Shown: positions 37,822 to 47,141, numbered from the stretch's first letter. The stretch: DNA of 64,000 nucleotides from Labrenzia sp. 011 (GCF_003075075.1 NZ_QCYM01000001.1:558001-622000); one strand, 5' to 3'. The notes: generated from the letters alone by a model not told the origin. Numbers and translations: made by a program.

Positions 37822-37840
37822 CAGTGTGCATTGCACACTG
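37822..37840. promoter_or_regulatory. Perfect 19-base palindrome between uvrA and the second DUF1127 gene
   Basis: CAGTGTGCA and TGCACACTG flank a single central T (37831). With practically no loop it is better suited to binding a dimeric regulator than to be a terminator, though it also lies only about 25 bases after the uvrA stop and could form the base of a terminator hairpin. No T run follows on the minus strand. It may control the DUF1127 unit to its left. Confidence 0.45.
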
Positions 37841-37864
37841 AAACGGGGATAGGGCTTGAAATGC

Positions 37865-40795
37865 CTATTCGGCGGCATCTACCGCGCGCTGCGGGCGGCG
37901 TTGCAAGAGCTCCTGGAGAAAATGTCCGGTATAGCTTTCCTTGACCTCGGCGACGTCTTCCGGCCGCCCGGTGGCAACCACGGTCCCACCGCCGTCGCCG
38001 CCCTCCGGTCCAAGGTCAATGATCCAGTCTGCGGTCTTGATGACCTCGAGATTGTGCTCGATCACCAGAACCGTATTGCCCTGGTCCACGAGTTCATGCA
38101 GCACGTCCAGCAATTTCGCCACGTCGTGAAAATGCAGGCCGGTGGTCGGCTCGTCGAGAATATAGAGCGTGCGGCCGGTGGAGCGTTTGGACAGCTCCTT
38201 GGCCAGCTTCACGCGCTGAGCCTCCCCGCCGGAAAGCGTGGTCGCCTGCTGGCCGACCTTGATATAGCCAAGCCCCACCCGTGCCAGGGTCTCCATCTTG
38301 TCCCGGACCGACGGCACGGCAGAAAAGAAGGCAGCAGCTTCCTCGACGGTCATGTCGAGAACATCCGCGATGGATTTTCCCTTGAATTCGACCTCCAGCG
38401 TTTCGCGATTGTAGCGCCGGCCCTTGCAGACGTCACAGGTGACATAGACATCGGGCAGGAAGTGCATCTCGATCTTGATGACACCGTCTCCCTGACAGGC
38501 CTCGCAGCGCCCCCCCTTGACGTTGAAGGAAAAACGCCCCGGCTGATATCCGCGCGCCTTGGCTTCGGGCATGCCTGCGAACCATTCCCGCATCGGAGTG
38601 AACGCGCCGGTGTAGGTGGCCGGGTTTGAACGCGGGGTCCGCCCGATGGGGGACTGGTCGATGTCGATCACCTTGTCGAGAACCTCCAGACCCTCGATGC
38701 GGTCATGAGGGGCCGGATTCTCCCGCGCGCCGTTCAGGCGGCGTGCGGCCGCCTTGTAGAGCGTGTCGATCAGGAATGTGGATTTGCCGCCGCCCGAAAC
38801 GCCGGTGACACAGGTGAATGTGCCGAGCGGCACGTCCACGTCGATGTCCTTGAGATTGTTGCCCCGTGCGCCGCGCACCGAAAGCTGCCGCTTCTTGTTG
38901 ATCTTGCGCCGTCCTTCCGCCCGGGAAATCATCTTTGTCCCGGAAAGATAGGCGCCTGTCAGCGAATTCGGGTTGGCCATGATCTCGGCAGGGGTTCCCT
39001 TGGCGATCACCTGTCCGCCGTGCACACCCGCACCGGGGCCGACATCGACCACATAATCGGCCGTCAGAACCGCGTCCTCGTCATGCTCGACAACGATCAC
39101 CGTGTTGCCGAGGTCGCGCAGGTGCTTGAGGGTTTCCAGAAGCCGGGCATTGTCCCGCTGGTGAAGTCCGATCGACGGTTCGTCCAGAACATAGAGAACC
39201 CCGGTCAGCCCCGAACCGATTTGCGAGGCAAGCCGGATCCTCTGGCTCTCGCCGCCGGACAATGTGCCGGAGGCCCGGGACAGAGTCAGATATTCGAGGC
39301 CGACGTCGTTCAGAAATCTCAGTCTTTCGCGGATTTCCTTCAGGATACGCCCGGCGATTTCGGTCTGTTTGGTATTGAGCTTTTCCGGAAGCTGTTCGAA
39401 CCACTCGCTCGCCTGGCGGATCGAATATTCCGTGACTTGGCCGATATGCCGGTCGGCGATCTTCACGGCGAGTGCCTCGGGCTTGAGACGGAACCCGTTG
39501 CAGGCAGGGCAGGCATGGTCCGACTGGTAGCGGGAGAGCTCTTCCCGCACCCAGGTGGATTCAGTTTCTCGCCAGCGCCGCTCGATGTTGCCGATCACGC
39601 CTTCGAAGGTCTTTTCGGTGCGATAGCTGCGCACACCGTCATCATAGACGAATTCGATCTTGGTCTTCCCGGTGCCGTGAAGGATGACGTCCCGGACTTC
39701 CGCCGGCAGGTCCTTCCAGGGCGTGGACATTTTTACCTCGAAGTGATTGCAGATCGCTTCAAGGGTCTGGGCGTAATAGGGAGAAGTGGCACCCGTCTTG
39801 GCCCAGGGCAGCACGGCGCCCTCGCGCAGCGACAGCGAGTGGTCCGGCACCACCAGATCCTCTTCAAAGGCGAGCGTCGTGCCCAGACCGTCACAGGTCG
39901 GGCAGGCGCCGAAGGGATTGTTGAAGGAAAACAGTCGCGGTTCGATTTCCGCGATGGTGAAACCGGATACCGGGCAGGCGAATTTTTCAGAAAAGATCAG
40001 CCGCTCCGGATTGCCGTTTTCGTCGGTCTTGTCGGCAAATTCGGCTATGGCGATACCGTCTGCCAGCCTGAGGGCGGTTTCCAGGGAATCTGCCAGGCGG
40101 CCGGCGATATCATCGCGCACGACAATCCTGTCCACGACAACGTCGATGTCATGTTTGAATTTCTTGTCGAGGGCAGGGGCTTCCGCAATCTCGTGGAACG
40201 TGCCGTCGATCTTGACGCGCTGGAAGCCCTTTTTCATGAGCTCGGCCAGCTCCTTGCGATATTCGCCTTTGCGGCCGCGAACCATCGGTGCAAGAAGGTA
40301 GAGGCGGGCGCCGTCCTCCAGGTCCATGATCCTGTCCACCATCTGGCTGATCGTCTGGCTTTCGATCGGCAGGCCCGTGGCGGGCGAATAGGGAATGCCG
40401 ACCCGGGCGAAAAGCAGCCGCATGTAATCGTAGATTTCGGTCACGGTGCCGACCGTGGAGCGCGGATTGCGGGAGGTGGTCTTCTGTTCGATGGAGATTG
40501 CCGGTGACAGACCGTCGATCTGGTCCACATCCGGCTTCTGCATCATTTCCAGGAACTGGCGCGCATAGGCCGAAAGGCTTTCCACGTAGCGGCGCTGGCC
40601 TTCCGCATAAATGGTGTCAAACGCAAGCGAGGACTTTCCGGAGCCAGACAGGCCGGTCATCACGATCAGCTTGTCGCGCGGCAGGTCGATATCGACGCCC
40701 TTCAGGTTATGTTCCCTGGCGCCGCGGACGCTGAGAACCCTGGTTCGGTCGTTCTTCCAGCTGTCGTCGGCCTGAGACCCCTTGGATGTCGTCAT
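37865..40795 (-). CDS. uvrA: Excinuclease ABC subunit A
   Basis: A 976-residue damage-recognition ATPase of nucleotide excision repair. It shows two ABC modules: Walker [15 protein letters not shown] and [14 protein letters not shown], and signatures [12 protein letters not shown] and [12 protein letters not shown] with [11 protein letters not shown] and [11 protein letters not shown]. Zinc-finger cysteines are in [10 protein letters not shown] and in CEACQGDGV with [13 protein letters not shown]. The full length is usual. It is divergent from ssb, a frequent arrangement under SOS control. Confidence 0.97.
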   Translation of the reverse strand: MTTSKGSQADDSWKNDRTRVLSVRGAREHNLKGVDIDLPRDKLIVMTGLSGSGKSSLAFDTIYAEGQRRYVESLSAYARQFLEMMQKPDVDQIDGLSPAISIEQKTTSRNPRSTVGTVTEIYDYMRLLFARVGIPYSPATGLPIESQTISQMVDRIMDLEDGARLYLLAPMVRGRKGEYRKELAELMKKGFQRVKIDGTFHEIAEAPALDKKFKHDIDVVVDRIVVRDDIAGRLADSLETALRLADGIAIAEFADKTDENGNPERLIFSEKFACPVSGFTIAEIEPRLFSFNNPFGACPTCDGLGTTLAFEEDLVVPDHSLSLREGAVLPWAKTGATSPYYAQTLEAICNHFEVKMSTPWKDLPAEVRDVILHGTGKTKIEFVYDDGVRSYRTEKTFEGVIGNIERRWRETESTWVREELSRYQSDHACPACNGFRLKPEALAVKIADRHIGQVTEYSIRQASEWFEQLPEKLNTKQTEIAGRILKEIRERLRFLNDVGLEYLTLSRASGTLSGGESQRIRLASQIGSGLTGVLYVLDEPSIGLHQRDNARLLETLKHLRDLGNTVIVVEHDEDAVLTADYVVDVGPGAGVHGGQVIAKGTPAEIMANPNSLTGAYLSGTKMISRAEGRRKINKKRQLSVRGARGNNLKDIDVDVPLGTFTCVTGVSGGGKSTFLIDTLYKAAARRLNGARENPAPHDRIEGLEVLDKVIDIDQSPIGRTPRSNPATYTGAFTPMREWFAGMPEAKARGYQPGRFSFNVKGGRCEACQGDGVIKIEMHFLPDVYVTCDVCKGRRYNRETLEVEFKGKSIADVLDMTVEEAAAFFSAVPSVRDKMETLARVGLGYIKVGQQATTLSGGEAQRVKLAKELSKRSTGRTLYILDEPTTGLHFHDVAKLLDVLHELVDQGNTVLVIEHNLEVIKTADWIIDLGPEGGDGGGTVVATGRPEDVAEVKESYTGHFLQELLQRRPQRAVDAAE

Positions 40796-41419
40796 TCTGT
40801 CTTTTCCTGAACCTCATGCACGGCCTGAAAACCTTCAGCCGGGTGCATGCATGTGGGAATGCTTCGCGGTGCCCGCCAGCCGGACCGCACTTTCCCGATA
40901 TAGCAGTTTAAGGCGCCGCTTCCAGTCGCGCTTTCTGACAGCAGGCAATTTTGCCGCATTCATGGCGATCCGGGCAACGCGCGGCAGATGTTTCCGGATT
41001 GAATCGCTTTTACAGAAATGATAGGAACAAAACAAGTACACAGCATTGTTCTGAACCAGAGATGCATCGGATTTCTGCAGGGGTGGCCCGGAAAAGAACG
41101 GGCCGGCAACGCCCGGGACATTCGGCGGCATGGCCTGACTGGCCCCGCACAGGCCGGGGGAGCAGGCATTGGAAACGGCATTTGGCGCAAATTGATCCTA
41201 TGCAGAGCGCCGCCGATGGGTGTGAATGCGTAGCGGTCAGGCCTGCCTTGTGGAAAATGCGCGCCTGATCGCGAAAAGGAAGGCGAAACCGTTGGCGGGT
41301 CGTTAGGGTTCTGTTTTCTTGCAGCAACGCTTGCGGCTCGGTGTGACAGACTGGCGAAGTGCCGCAGAAGCACGAAAAATGGCCAGGCAAACCGACAAGA
41401 GACTAAACAGGAGTGCAGA
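40796..41419. other. Divergent control region between uvrA and ssb
   Basis: About 620 bases with no convincing open frame. Both genes should be transcribed outward from here. An SOS-box-like element is at 41025-41039. The ssb ribosome binding site AGGAG lies at 41409-41413. Short frames such as 40951-41268 look like chance openings in GC-rich DNA. Confidence 0.45.
41025..41039. promoter_or_regulatory. Possible LexA box (one mismatch)
   Basis: The sequence GAAC, seven bases, GTAC differs by one base from the alphaproteobacterial LexA box GTTC-N7-GTTC read on the other strand (GAAC-N7-GAAC). It lies between divergent uvrA and ssb, both frequent SOS genes, but is about 230 bases from uvrA and 380 from ssb, so its relevance depends on where transcription starts. 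Confidence 0.3.
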
Positions 41420-41935
41420 ATGGCGGGCAGCGTCAACAAAGTTATTTTGGTCGGAAATCTGGGAGCCGACCCCGAAATCCGCCGGACGCAGGACGGCCGT
41501 CCGATTGCCAATCTGCGGATTGCAACGTCCGAAAGCTGGAAGGATCGCAACACCGGCGAACGCCGTGAGCGGACCGAATGGCACAGGGTGGTGATTTTCA
41601 ACGAAGGTCTTTGCCGGGTCGCGGAAAACTATCTCCGCAAGGGTGCGAAAGTATATATCGAAGGCCAGCTGCAGACCCGAAAGTGGCAGGATCAGTCCGG
41701 CCAGGACCGGTATTCGACGGAAATCGTGCTGCAGGGATTCAATTCGACCCTGACCATGCTCGATGGCCGCGGTGAAGGCGGCGGCCAGCCCGGCGGTCTG
41801 CCTGATTACGGCAACGAACCGCAAGGCGGCGGAAGCGGCGGCGGCGGCGGATATGGCAGCGGCTCCAGTGGTGGCGGCTTCGGCGGCCCCTCCGGCGGCG
41901 GCGGTGGACCGATGGATGACGAAATTCCGTTCTAG
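41420..41935 (+). CDS. ssb: Single-stranded DNA-binding protein
   Basis: A 171-residue SSB with an OB-fold in the first about 110 residues ([20 protein letters not shown], then [15 protein letters not shown]), a Gly-rich flexible linker (residues about 125-160), and the acidic interaction tip MDDEIPF that recruits repair proteins. AGGAG is located six bases before ATG 41420. It is divergent from uvrA. Confidence 0.97.
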   Translation: MAGSVNKVILVGNLGADPEIRRTQDGRPIANLRIATSESWKDRNTGERRERTEWHRVVIFNEGLCRVAENYLRKGAKVYIEGQLQTRKWQDQSGQDRYSTEIVLQGFNSTLTMLDGRGEGGGQPGGLPDYGNEPQGGGSGGGGGYGSGSSGGGFGGPSGGGGGPMDDEIPF

Positions 41936-41952
41936 GATTTCCTCTGCAAATG

Positions 41953-41984
41953 CAGGGCCGCCCCGACACCGAGCGGCGGCCCTG
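41953..41984. terminator. GC-rich stem-loop between ssb and the convergent gene
   Basis: A perfect ten-base-pair stem (CAGGGCCGCC with GGCGGCCCTG) with a 12-base loop, 17 bases after the ssb stop. It lacks a T run, so termination efficiency is uncertain. It sits between two convergent genes and may serve both. Confidence 0.6.
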
Positions 41985-41989
41985 TGAGC

Positions 41990-42466
41990 TCAACCACCTA
42001 CAGACGGATCATATGGTGTGTTCGGATCGTCCACACCGTCATAATACTCCCGCGAGTTGCCGAGGCCGCAATGGTAGACGGCTTCTTCCGCGCGCGTGTC
42101 GCCCCCTGTGATCGGAGCGCCGTTGTGATGGGCAAGTTCATGGACAAGGGTCGCCAGCACCATCCAGCGTCCCATGTTGAAGGCCCGGTCACCAACGGCT
42201 ATTTCGCCGGTTGGCACGTGTATTTCGCCATAAAGCGGTGAAAGGCCCGATCCGTAATTCACCCAGATTCCGCTGTCGCCGATCATGTCGGACAGGCTGC
42301 GCCCTCCGGGCAACGTGCGAAAATAGGCATTGCAGCCCGGAATATTTTTCACCATCCTGAAAAGCCTGTTGCGTGCCCATTTCAGCTTGCCGTACTGAGC
42401 CGAGTCGAAACGGGTGTAATTCAAGATGGATGAGGAGTGATCTCCGACATTGAACTGAAATGGCAT
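41990..42466 (-). CDS. Orphan protein with HELAH zinc-metallopeptidase motif
   Basis: A 158-residue protein with no recognised full-length family. Around residues 113-117 it has VHELAHHNGAP, a typical HExxH zinc-binding site, and a later Glu in GGDTRAEEAVYHCG that could be the third ligand. The N-terminus (MPFQFNVGDHSSSILNYTRF) has no signal peptide. The protein would be a minimal zincin, comparable to metallopeptidase-like toxin or effector domains, but no secretion genes or immunity partner are adjacent. GGAG precedes ATG 42466. Two other readings are a housekeeping peptidase or a fragment of a larger one. Confidence 0.65.
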   Translation of the reverse strand: MPFQFNVGDHSSSILNYTRFDSAQYGKLKWARNRLFRMVKNIPGCNAYFRTLPGGRSLSDMIGDSGIWVNYGSGLSPLYGEIHVPTGEIAVGDRAFNMGRWMVLATLVHELAHHNGAPITGGDTRAEEAVYHCGLGNSREYYDGVDDPNTPYDPSVGG

Positions 42467-42819
42467 CCTGTCTCTCCTTGAGAACTTTCACGTTTTCGTG
42501 AGGCAGAAATAGGTGATCCCGGGAATCGGTGGCGTGACAGGTGTCACGAAACGGAGCTATCGCAGGCAAAAGACGTCGGATGCCGCACTTGGGCCAGCCT
42601 GGATGGGCGCCGACCTTTTCCGGGACGGCATAATCGTCACACAATCTTGAATTCAAAACCTGTGTATCGCGGCGAGCCTTAACCGACGCAAGAAGCCTGC
42701 TATAGTAAGAGTCGGTTTGACCACGCGATCGGAGTCGGCTTTCCCTATCTTTGCCTTCAAAAAGATCGAAAGACACGGCATCTGCTGCGAACATTTTTAT
42801 AATTTGCGGGTTTGAGACA
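42467..42819. other. Divergent intergenic region before the L,D-transpeptidase gene
   Basis: About 350 bases that should carry the promoters of the HELAH-motif gene and the L,D-transpeptidase gene. The right part (42740-42815) is AT-rich. The short frames seen here are antisense shadows. I see no strong repeat. Confidence 0.4.
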
Positions 42820-44817
42820 ATGCGAGCGAATGAAATTGGACTGGGCAAGGAAACCGGAAGCGATTACGCGGGCGGTTTGAAGAGGCGGTCGCGGACCTTG
42901 TTGGGAAATTCCATCAAGGCGGGCCTGATGGCGACGGTGATTGCCTCCGGGTTCGGTCTGGCCAGCGTGGAGCCAGCCTCTGCCCAGGGCCTGTTCCAGC
43001 GCCTGTTCAATCCGGAAGCTCATCGCCGGCAGCGCGAGCGCGAACAGCAGGAGGAACTGCGCGAAAAGGTGGTAAGGGTCAAGGTTTCCGCGCCGCGCTA
43101 TCTCAACTATTCGCCGGATGTCTGGAAGGCAGTGTCCCTGTCTCCGCTCGCCGAGAAAAAGACCGCTGAAGTTCAGCCTGTCGAACAAGCGGGCGAGACT
43201 GGCGACGCCGATGTTGTGGAGACTGTCACCCTCCCGTCCGCCCCGCTTGTTCAGACGGCCTTCGACAAGGCGCGTCCGGCACTGGAAGACATGACACTGA
43301 CCGTTCTGCCGGAGGTGGGAGAGGCGGTGATCGCCTATTACCAGGAGCATCCGGATTTTGTCTGGGTGGAAGAAGGCAAGGTTTCGGAACGGGCCGCCGC
43401 TGTGCGCCAGGGCTTGAGCGAAGCGGGAAAATACGCTCTGAATCCGCAAGACTATTTCGTGGAGTTGCCAGCGGTCACCGGTCTGGAAGACGCGGACCGC
43501 GACGCGGCCATGATGCGCTTCGAGATGGAACTGAGCGCGGCGGTGCTCACCTATGTTCTGGACTCAAAGCGCGGCCGGGTCGATCCGAACCGGATCTCGC
43601 AGTACCACGACCTGCCAAGGCACAAGGTTGATCTTGTCGCTGCGATGGAGAATTTTGCGGATACGAAAAATCCTGCGGACGTTCTGGACAAGGCACAGCC
43701 GCAAAGCGACCATTTCAGGTCCCTGACCGCCGAGCTGGAACGTCTCAAGGCCGAGGACGAGGAAACCGACCAGATCGTCATTGCTCCGGGCACTTTCCTG
43801 AAGGCGGGAAAATCCAGCCCCGAGATGAAAAATATCGTCGCGGCAATCGAAAAGAACGCCTCTCCGGAGCTGAAGGCAGCTCATGCGGACACGCTGGAGG
43901 CCTATGACGGCTCCGAGCTTTACACCCCGGAACTGGTGGAACTGGTCAAGGCCTTCCAGAAGGAACTCAAGCTGACGCCGGACGGCATCGTCGGCAAGAA
44001 CACGATCAAGGCCATGGTCGGTGAAACCAACGCGGCCAAGATCGCCAAGGTCGAGCTGGCCATGGAGCGCAGCCGCTGGCTTCCGGAAGATCTCGGGGAG
44101 CGCAAGGTGTTCATCAACCAGGCGTCCTATACGGCCACCTATACCGCTCCCGGAGAGATGCCGTTGTCGATGCGTGTCGTGGTGGGCAAGAAGTCCAACC
44201 AGACCAATTTCTTCTACGACACGATCGAGATCGTTGAATACAATCCGTATTGGGGTGTTCCCTATTCGATCATCGTCAACGAGATGCTGCCGAAGCTGGC
44301 CAATGATCCGAGCTATCTCGACCGCGCCGGCTATGAGGTCTCCACACCTGGTGGCCGCAAGGTTTCATCCGCAGCGGTGGACTGGCATGCGGTTGCCACG
44401 AGACAGCAATCCGTCAATGTCCGCCAGTATCCGGGACGGTCGAACGCGCTGGGGGAGGTGAAGATCCTCTTTCCCAACAAGCATCACATCTACATGCACG
44501 ACACACCGTCAAAGAGCCTGTTCAAAAAGGACGCGCGCGCATTCAGTCACGGCTGTATCCGCCTGCATGATCCGAAGGCCATGGCGGCGGCGGTTCTCGG
44601 AAAGTCGAAGGATTACGTCAGTTCGAGGATTTCGGCAGGCCGGAACGAGCAGGAACAGGTTCCCGGCGATATCCCGGTATATGTCTCCTACTTCACCGCC
44701 TGGCCCGAACTTGATGGCGGAATCGGCTACTACACCGATGTCTATGACCGCGACCGGTACCTTCTGAAAGCGATCGGAAAGACCGAGGCGGCGCGCAGCA
44801 AGGCGAAGACGTCCTGA
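42820..44817 (+). CDS. YcbB-like L,D-transpeptidase with peptidoglycan-binding domain
   Basis: A 665-residue exported enzyme expected to form 3-3 crosslinks in peptidoglycan. The signal-like N-terminus has the hydrophobic AGLMATVIASGFGLASV and cleavage after ASAQ (about residue 56). A PG_binding_1 domain lies near residues 365-420 (LVELVKAFQKELKLTPDGIV) and the YkuD domain near 425-620, with catalytic Cys in FSHGCIRLHDP (about residue 578). The large size and domain order match the YcbB group. ATG 42820 is preferred over the longer frame to 42751. A strong terminator follows. Confidence 0.9.
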   Translation: MRANEIGLGKETGSDYAGGLKRRSRTLLGNSIKAGLMATVIASGFGLASVEPASAQGLFQRLFNPEAHRRQREREQQEELREKVVRVKVSAPRYLNYSPDVWKAVSLSPLAEKKTAEVQPVEQAGETGDADVVETVTLPSAPLVQTAFDKARPALEDMTLTVLPEVGEAVIAYYQEHPDFVWVEEGKVSERAAAVRQGLSEAGKYALNPQDYFVELPAVTGLEDADRDAAMMRFEMELSAAVLTYVLDSKRGRVDPNRISQYHDLPRHKVDLVAAMENFADTKNPADVLDKAQPQSDHFRSLTAELERLKAEDEETDQIVIAPGTFLKAGKSSPEMKNIVAAIEKNASPELKAAHADTLEAYDGSELYTPELVELVKAFQKELKLTPDGIVGKNTIKAMVGETNAAKIAKVELAMERSRWLPEDLGERKVFINQASYTATYTAPGEMPLSMRVVVGKKSNQTNFFYDTIEIVEYNPYWGVPYSIIVNEMLPKLANDPSYLDRAGYEVSTPGGRKVSSAAVDWHAVATRQQSVNVRQYPGRSNALGEVKILFPNKHHIYMHDTPSKSLFKKDARAFSHGCIRLHDPKAMAAAVLGKSKDYVSSRISAGRNEQEQVPGDIPVYVSYFTAWPELDGGIGYYTDVYDRDRYLLKAIGKTEAARSKAKTS

Positions 44818-44832
44818 TCTTTTCCGGAAACG

Positions 44833-44866
44833 AAACAACCGCCGGACCATTGTCCGGCGGTTGTTT
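44833..44866. terminator. Bidirectional terminator between the L,D-transpeptidase gene and znuA
   Basis: A perfect 15-base-pair stem (44833-44847 with 44852-44866) with a four-base loop CATT. The stem base is AAACAA on the left and TTGTTT on the right, so it can act for both convergent genes: about 15 bases after the transpeptidase stop and directly after the znuA stop. Confidence 0.88.
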
Positions 44867-44869
44867 GAT

Positions 44870-46042
44870 TCAGGACTGACCGCCGAGACAATCGGCGAGG
44901 GACGTCGAAAGATTATCGAGAAGCTCCGGATAGAGGTCCGGACCGTTGGTCAGCTGGGTCCCGAGAGGATCGAGTGTTGCCTTGCGTGCACTGCTGCCCT
45001 CCAGAACCACGTCGACAAGCTTGGCATCGAACTGCGGCTCCTGAAAAACACAGGTCACATCCAGATCCTTGATCTCCTTGCGAACTTCCGCGATCCGGTC
45101 CGCGCTCGACAGCGCCTCCGGAGACAAGGTGATCGCTCCGCTTGCCTCGATACCGAAATGATGCTCGAAGTGGTGATAGGCATCGTGGAATACGACAAAT
45201 TTCTTGCCTGAGACCGGTTCGAGCTGTTTGGCGATATCACCTTCCAGCGCCTCGACACGCGCCGAGAAATTTGCGGCATTTTCCCGATAGGTCGCGGCGT
45301 TATCGGGGTCGAGTTCGGCCAGGGTTTCGGCCATCGCACCGGCAATTGCGATCCCGTTGTCCGGGTTCAGCCAGATATGTGGGTCGAATGCTTCGCCATG
45401 TGCTGCTTCGTGGCCAGCATGGTCCTCATGGTCCTCATGGTCGTCGTGGTCGTCATGGCCCGCGTGGTCACCATGATCATCATGATCGTCGTGGTCTGCA
45501 TGATCTTCGTGATCATCGTGGCCGTCATGGCCCGCATGATCATCGTGGTCATCATGATCGTCGTGGCCTGCATGATCCTCATGATCGTCATGGTCATGGT
45601 CATGGTCATGGTCTCCGTGAGCATGATCATGGCTGTCGAAATTCGCGCCTTCACGGATCTTCAGCTGGTCTATGCCCGTCGCATCCATCAGTTCCACGAC
45701 ATGCGCATCCTCCGCCATGGAGGAGATCGGCTTGGCGAGCGAAGGAGCAAGTTCCGGTCCGACCCAGAACACCACATCCGCCCCCTGCAGCAAAAAGGCC
45801 TGCGAGGGTTTCAGGGCAAAGCCGTGCGGCGAAGCCGCGCCGTCAATGAGAATATGGGGAGACCCGACGCCTTCCATCACGGCAGAGGCGATGGAATGCA
45901 GCGGCTTGATGGTGGTGACAACCGAAGGAGCGTCGGCGCTGGCGGAGGTGGGCACCGCGCCCAGGCACAGGGCGGCGGTCGACAGCAGAAGACTGCGCTG
46001 TATCTTGCGGAAAGACGATCTGGAGCTGGGACGGATGTTCAT
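44870..46042 (-). CDS. znuA: High-affinity zinc-binding protein ZnuA with very long His/Asp loop
   Basis: A 390-residue periplasmic solute-binding protein of the zinc/manganese ABC importer class. Signal peptide about residues 1-36 (SLLLSTAALCLGAV, cleavage near SASA). Zinc-ligand histidines lie in IKPLHSIASAVM, the DPHIWLNPDN segment and VFHDAYHHFEHHFG. The charged loop between the first two (residues about 138-215) is expanded into His/Asp repeats, described separately. The permease and ATPase genes are not adjacent on either side. Two Zur-type boxes lie 20-47 bases upstream of ATG 46042. Confidence 0.93.
   Translation of the reverse strand: MNIRPSSRSSFRKIQRSLLLSTAALCLGAVPTSASADAPSVVTTIKPLHSIASAVMEGVGSPHILIDGAASPHGFALKPSQAFLLQGADVVFWVGPELAPSLAKPISSMAEDAHVVELMDATGIDQLKIREGANFDSHDHAHGDHDHDHDHDDHEDHAGHDDHDDHDDHAGHDGHDDHEDHADHDDHDDHGDHAGHDDHDDHEDHEDHAGHEAAHGEAFDPHIWLNPDNGIAIAGAMAETLAELDPDNAATYRENAANFSARVEALEGDIAKQLEPVSGKKFVVFHDAYHHFEHHFGIEASGAITLSPEALSSADRIAEVRKEIKDLDVTCVFQEPQFDAKLVDVVLEGSSARKATLDPLGTQLTNGPDLYPELLDNLSTSLADCLGGQS
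45434..45577 (-). repeat. Four 36-base tandem repeats coding His/Asp units in znuA
   Basis: In the znuA product, residues 156-203 are four 12-residue units: DHAGHDDHDDHD, DHAGHDGHDDHE, DHADHDDHDDHG and DHAGHDDHDDHE, followed by a partial DHAGHE. The DNA is thus a 36-base minisatellite and may vary in copy number between strains. Such His-rich loops bind extra zinc in ZnuA proteins. Confidence 0.88.
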
Positions 46043-46061
46043 TGGCAGGTTCCATGACTAT

Positions 46062-46074
46062 GTTATCTTATAAC
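46062..46074. promoter_or_regulatory. Zur box 1
   Basis: GTTATCTTATAAC has the form GTTAT-N3-ATAAC, matching the core of known Zur operators (GTTATAnTATAAC). It lies 20 bases upstream of the znuA start, where Zur with zinc bound would block transcription. Confidence 0.75.
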
Positions 46075-46076
46075 GT

Positions 46077-46089
46077 GTAACTGTATAAC
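46077..46089. promoter_or_regulatory. Zur box 2 (imperfect)
   Basis: GTAACTGTATAAC fits GTTAT-N3-ATAAC with two changed bases in the first half-site. It is 15 bases from box 1 (centre to centre), so two dimers could bind side by side. It might also affect the divergent paaX gene. Confidence 0.55.
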
Positions 46090-46202
46090 GTTTACTGTGC
46101 GGTGCCGCAAGACCGGATCCGGGGATTGTTCACGGCCTGGGCGCTTGGTTTGTTGGCCGGGCAGCGATAAGGTAATAAAAACGCTGACGGATCAGATGCT
46201 TC

Positions 46203-47099
46203 ATGCCTGCCTGCGCAGAACTCGAAACGAATGAGTACCTCAAGCCCTTTCCGCCCAAAGCCACCCGGCTGATCGTCACGATTTATGGCGACATTGTCGA
46301 ACCGCGTGGCGGAGTGCTCTGGATGGGCGACCTGATCAGCCTGTGCGCCGGCTTCGGGGTCAATGAATCCCTTGTGCGCACCGCAGTGTCCCGCCTTGTT
46401 TCCAAGGGGCAGCTGAAAGGCGAACGGGAAGGGCGACGCAGCTACTACGCGCTGACGGCACAGGCCCGCGACGAATATCATCTTGCCGCCGATCTGTTTT
46501 TCGGGCCCGCGGATAGCGAATGCGGCTGGATCATAACCCGCTGTACAGACGAGGCCCGGCAGAACGTCCTGCACCGCAACGGCTTCAGGGCTGCGGGTGG
46601 AGATTTCTACATTGCCGCGGAACGGCCCGGTCGTCCGGTCTATGGCGCAGCCTTTCGTTCCACTGTCCTGGAACCGGGCGTGGACCTGCAGGCGCTGCTG
46701 AGCTCGACTTTCGATCTCGCTGCGCTGGCCCGTGCCTATTCCGGCTTTGTGAAGAGATTCCGGCCGATGACCCGTCTATTGCAGGAAACGCCCGACGGAC
46801 ACGCGGCCCTGATCCTCAGGCTGGCGCTGGTTCATGCCTATCGCGAGATCCGGTTGAACGACCCCCTCCTGCCTCCCTCCGTTCTGCCGGCAGACTGGCC
46901 GGGAAGCGAAGCGCACCGGCTTTTCGCCATGCTTTACGTCGGCCTGTCCGACGCTGCCGACGCCTATATCGGCAGCCACCTTTTCGATCGCAGCGGGCCG
47001 CTTCCGCAAGCTCCGGAAGATGTGAAGGCGCGGCTGGACTCCCTGGCGTCCCGGTGCCGGGAGACCCTGACGGGGCAGGGGGCGATCGCAGACGCATAA
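46203..47099 (+). CDS. paaX: PaaX-family phenylacetate catabolism repressor
   Basis: A 298-residue transcriptional regulator that in known systems represses the paa operon until phenylacetyl-CoA binds. The winged-helix N-terminal domain is seen in ESLVRTAVSRLVSKGQLKGE with EGRRSYYALTAQ, followed by the PaaX C-terminal domain (AALARAYSGFVKRFRPM, LVHAYREIRLNDPLLPP, LPADWPGSEAH). Length is usual. The genes that follow are remnants of the paa cluster, so this regulator may no longer have its main local target. Confidence 0.9.
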   Translation: MPACAELETNEYLKPFPPKATRLIVTIYGDIVEPRGGVLWMGDLISLCAGFGVNESLVRTAVSRLVSKGQLKGEREGRRSYYALTAQARDEYHLAADLFFGPADSECGWIITRCTDEARQNVLHRNGFRAAGGDFYIAAERPGRPVYGAAFRSTVLEPGVDLQALLSSTFDLAALARAYSGFVKRFRPMTRLLQETPDGHAALILRLALVHAYREIRLNDPLLPPSVLPADWPGSEAHRLFAMLYVGLSDAADAYIGSHLFDRSGPLPQAPEDVKARLDSLASRCRETLTGQGAIADA

Positions 47100-47132
47100 A
47101 GCGTCACAGGAATTTGCAAAAATAACGTTTTA

Positions 47133-47140
47133 TGTGATTC
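47133..47140 (+). promoter_or_regulatory. Possible PaaX operator half-site
   Basis: TGTGATTC fits the TRTGATTC half of the reported PaaX operator of Escherichia coli. It lies in the short gap after paaX, where the promoter of the paa catabolic operon would be expected. The other half cannot be found, and the following gene is truncated, so this may be a relic. Confidence 0.3.
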
Positions 47141-47141
47141 T

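Noticed and set aside
38705..40507. 600-residue plus-strand open frame opposite uvrA
   Set aside because: It is antisense to a fully recognisable uvrA and shows no domain of its own.
45398..45640. CRISPR-like array of short repeats
   Set aside because: The repeats are in frame with znuA, code for His/Asp units and have no unique spacers of constant length, so this is a coding minisatellite.
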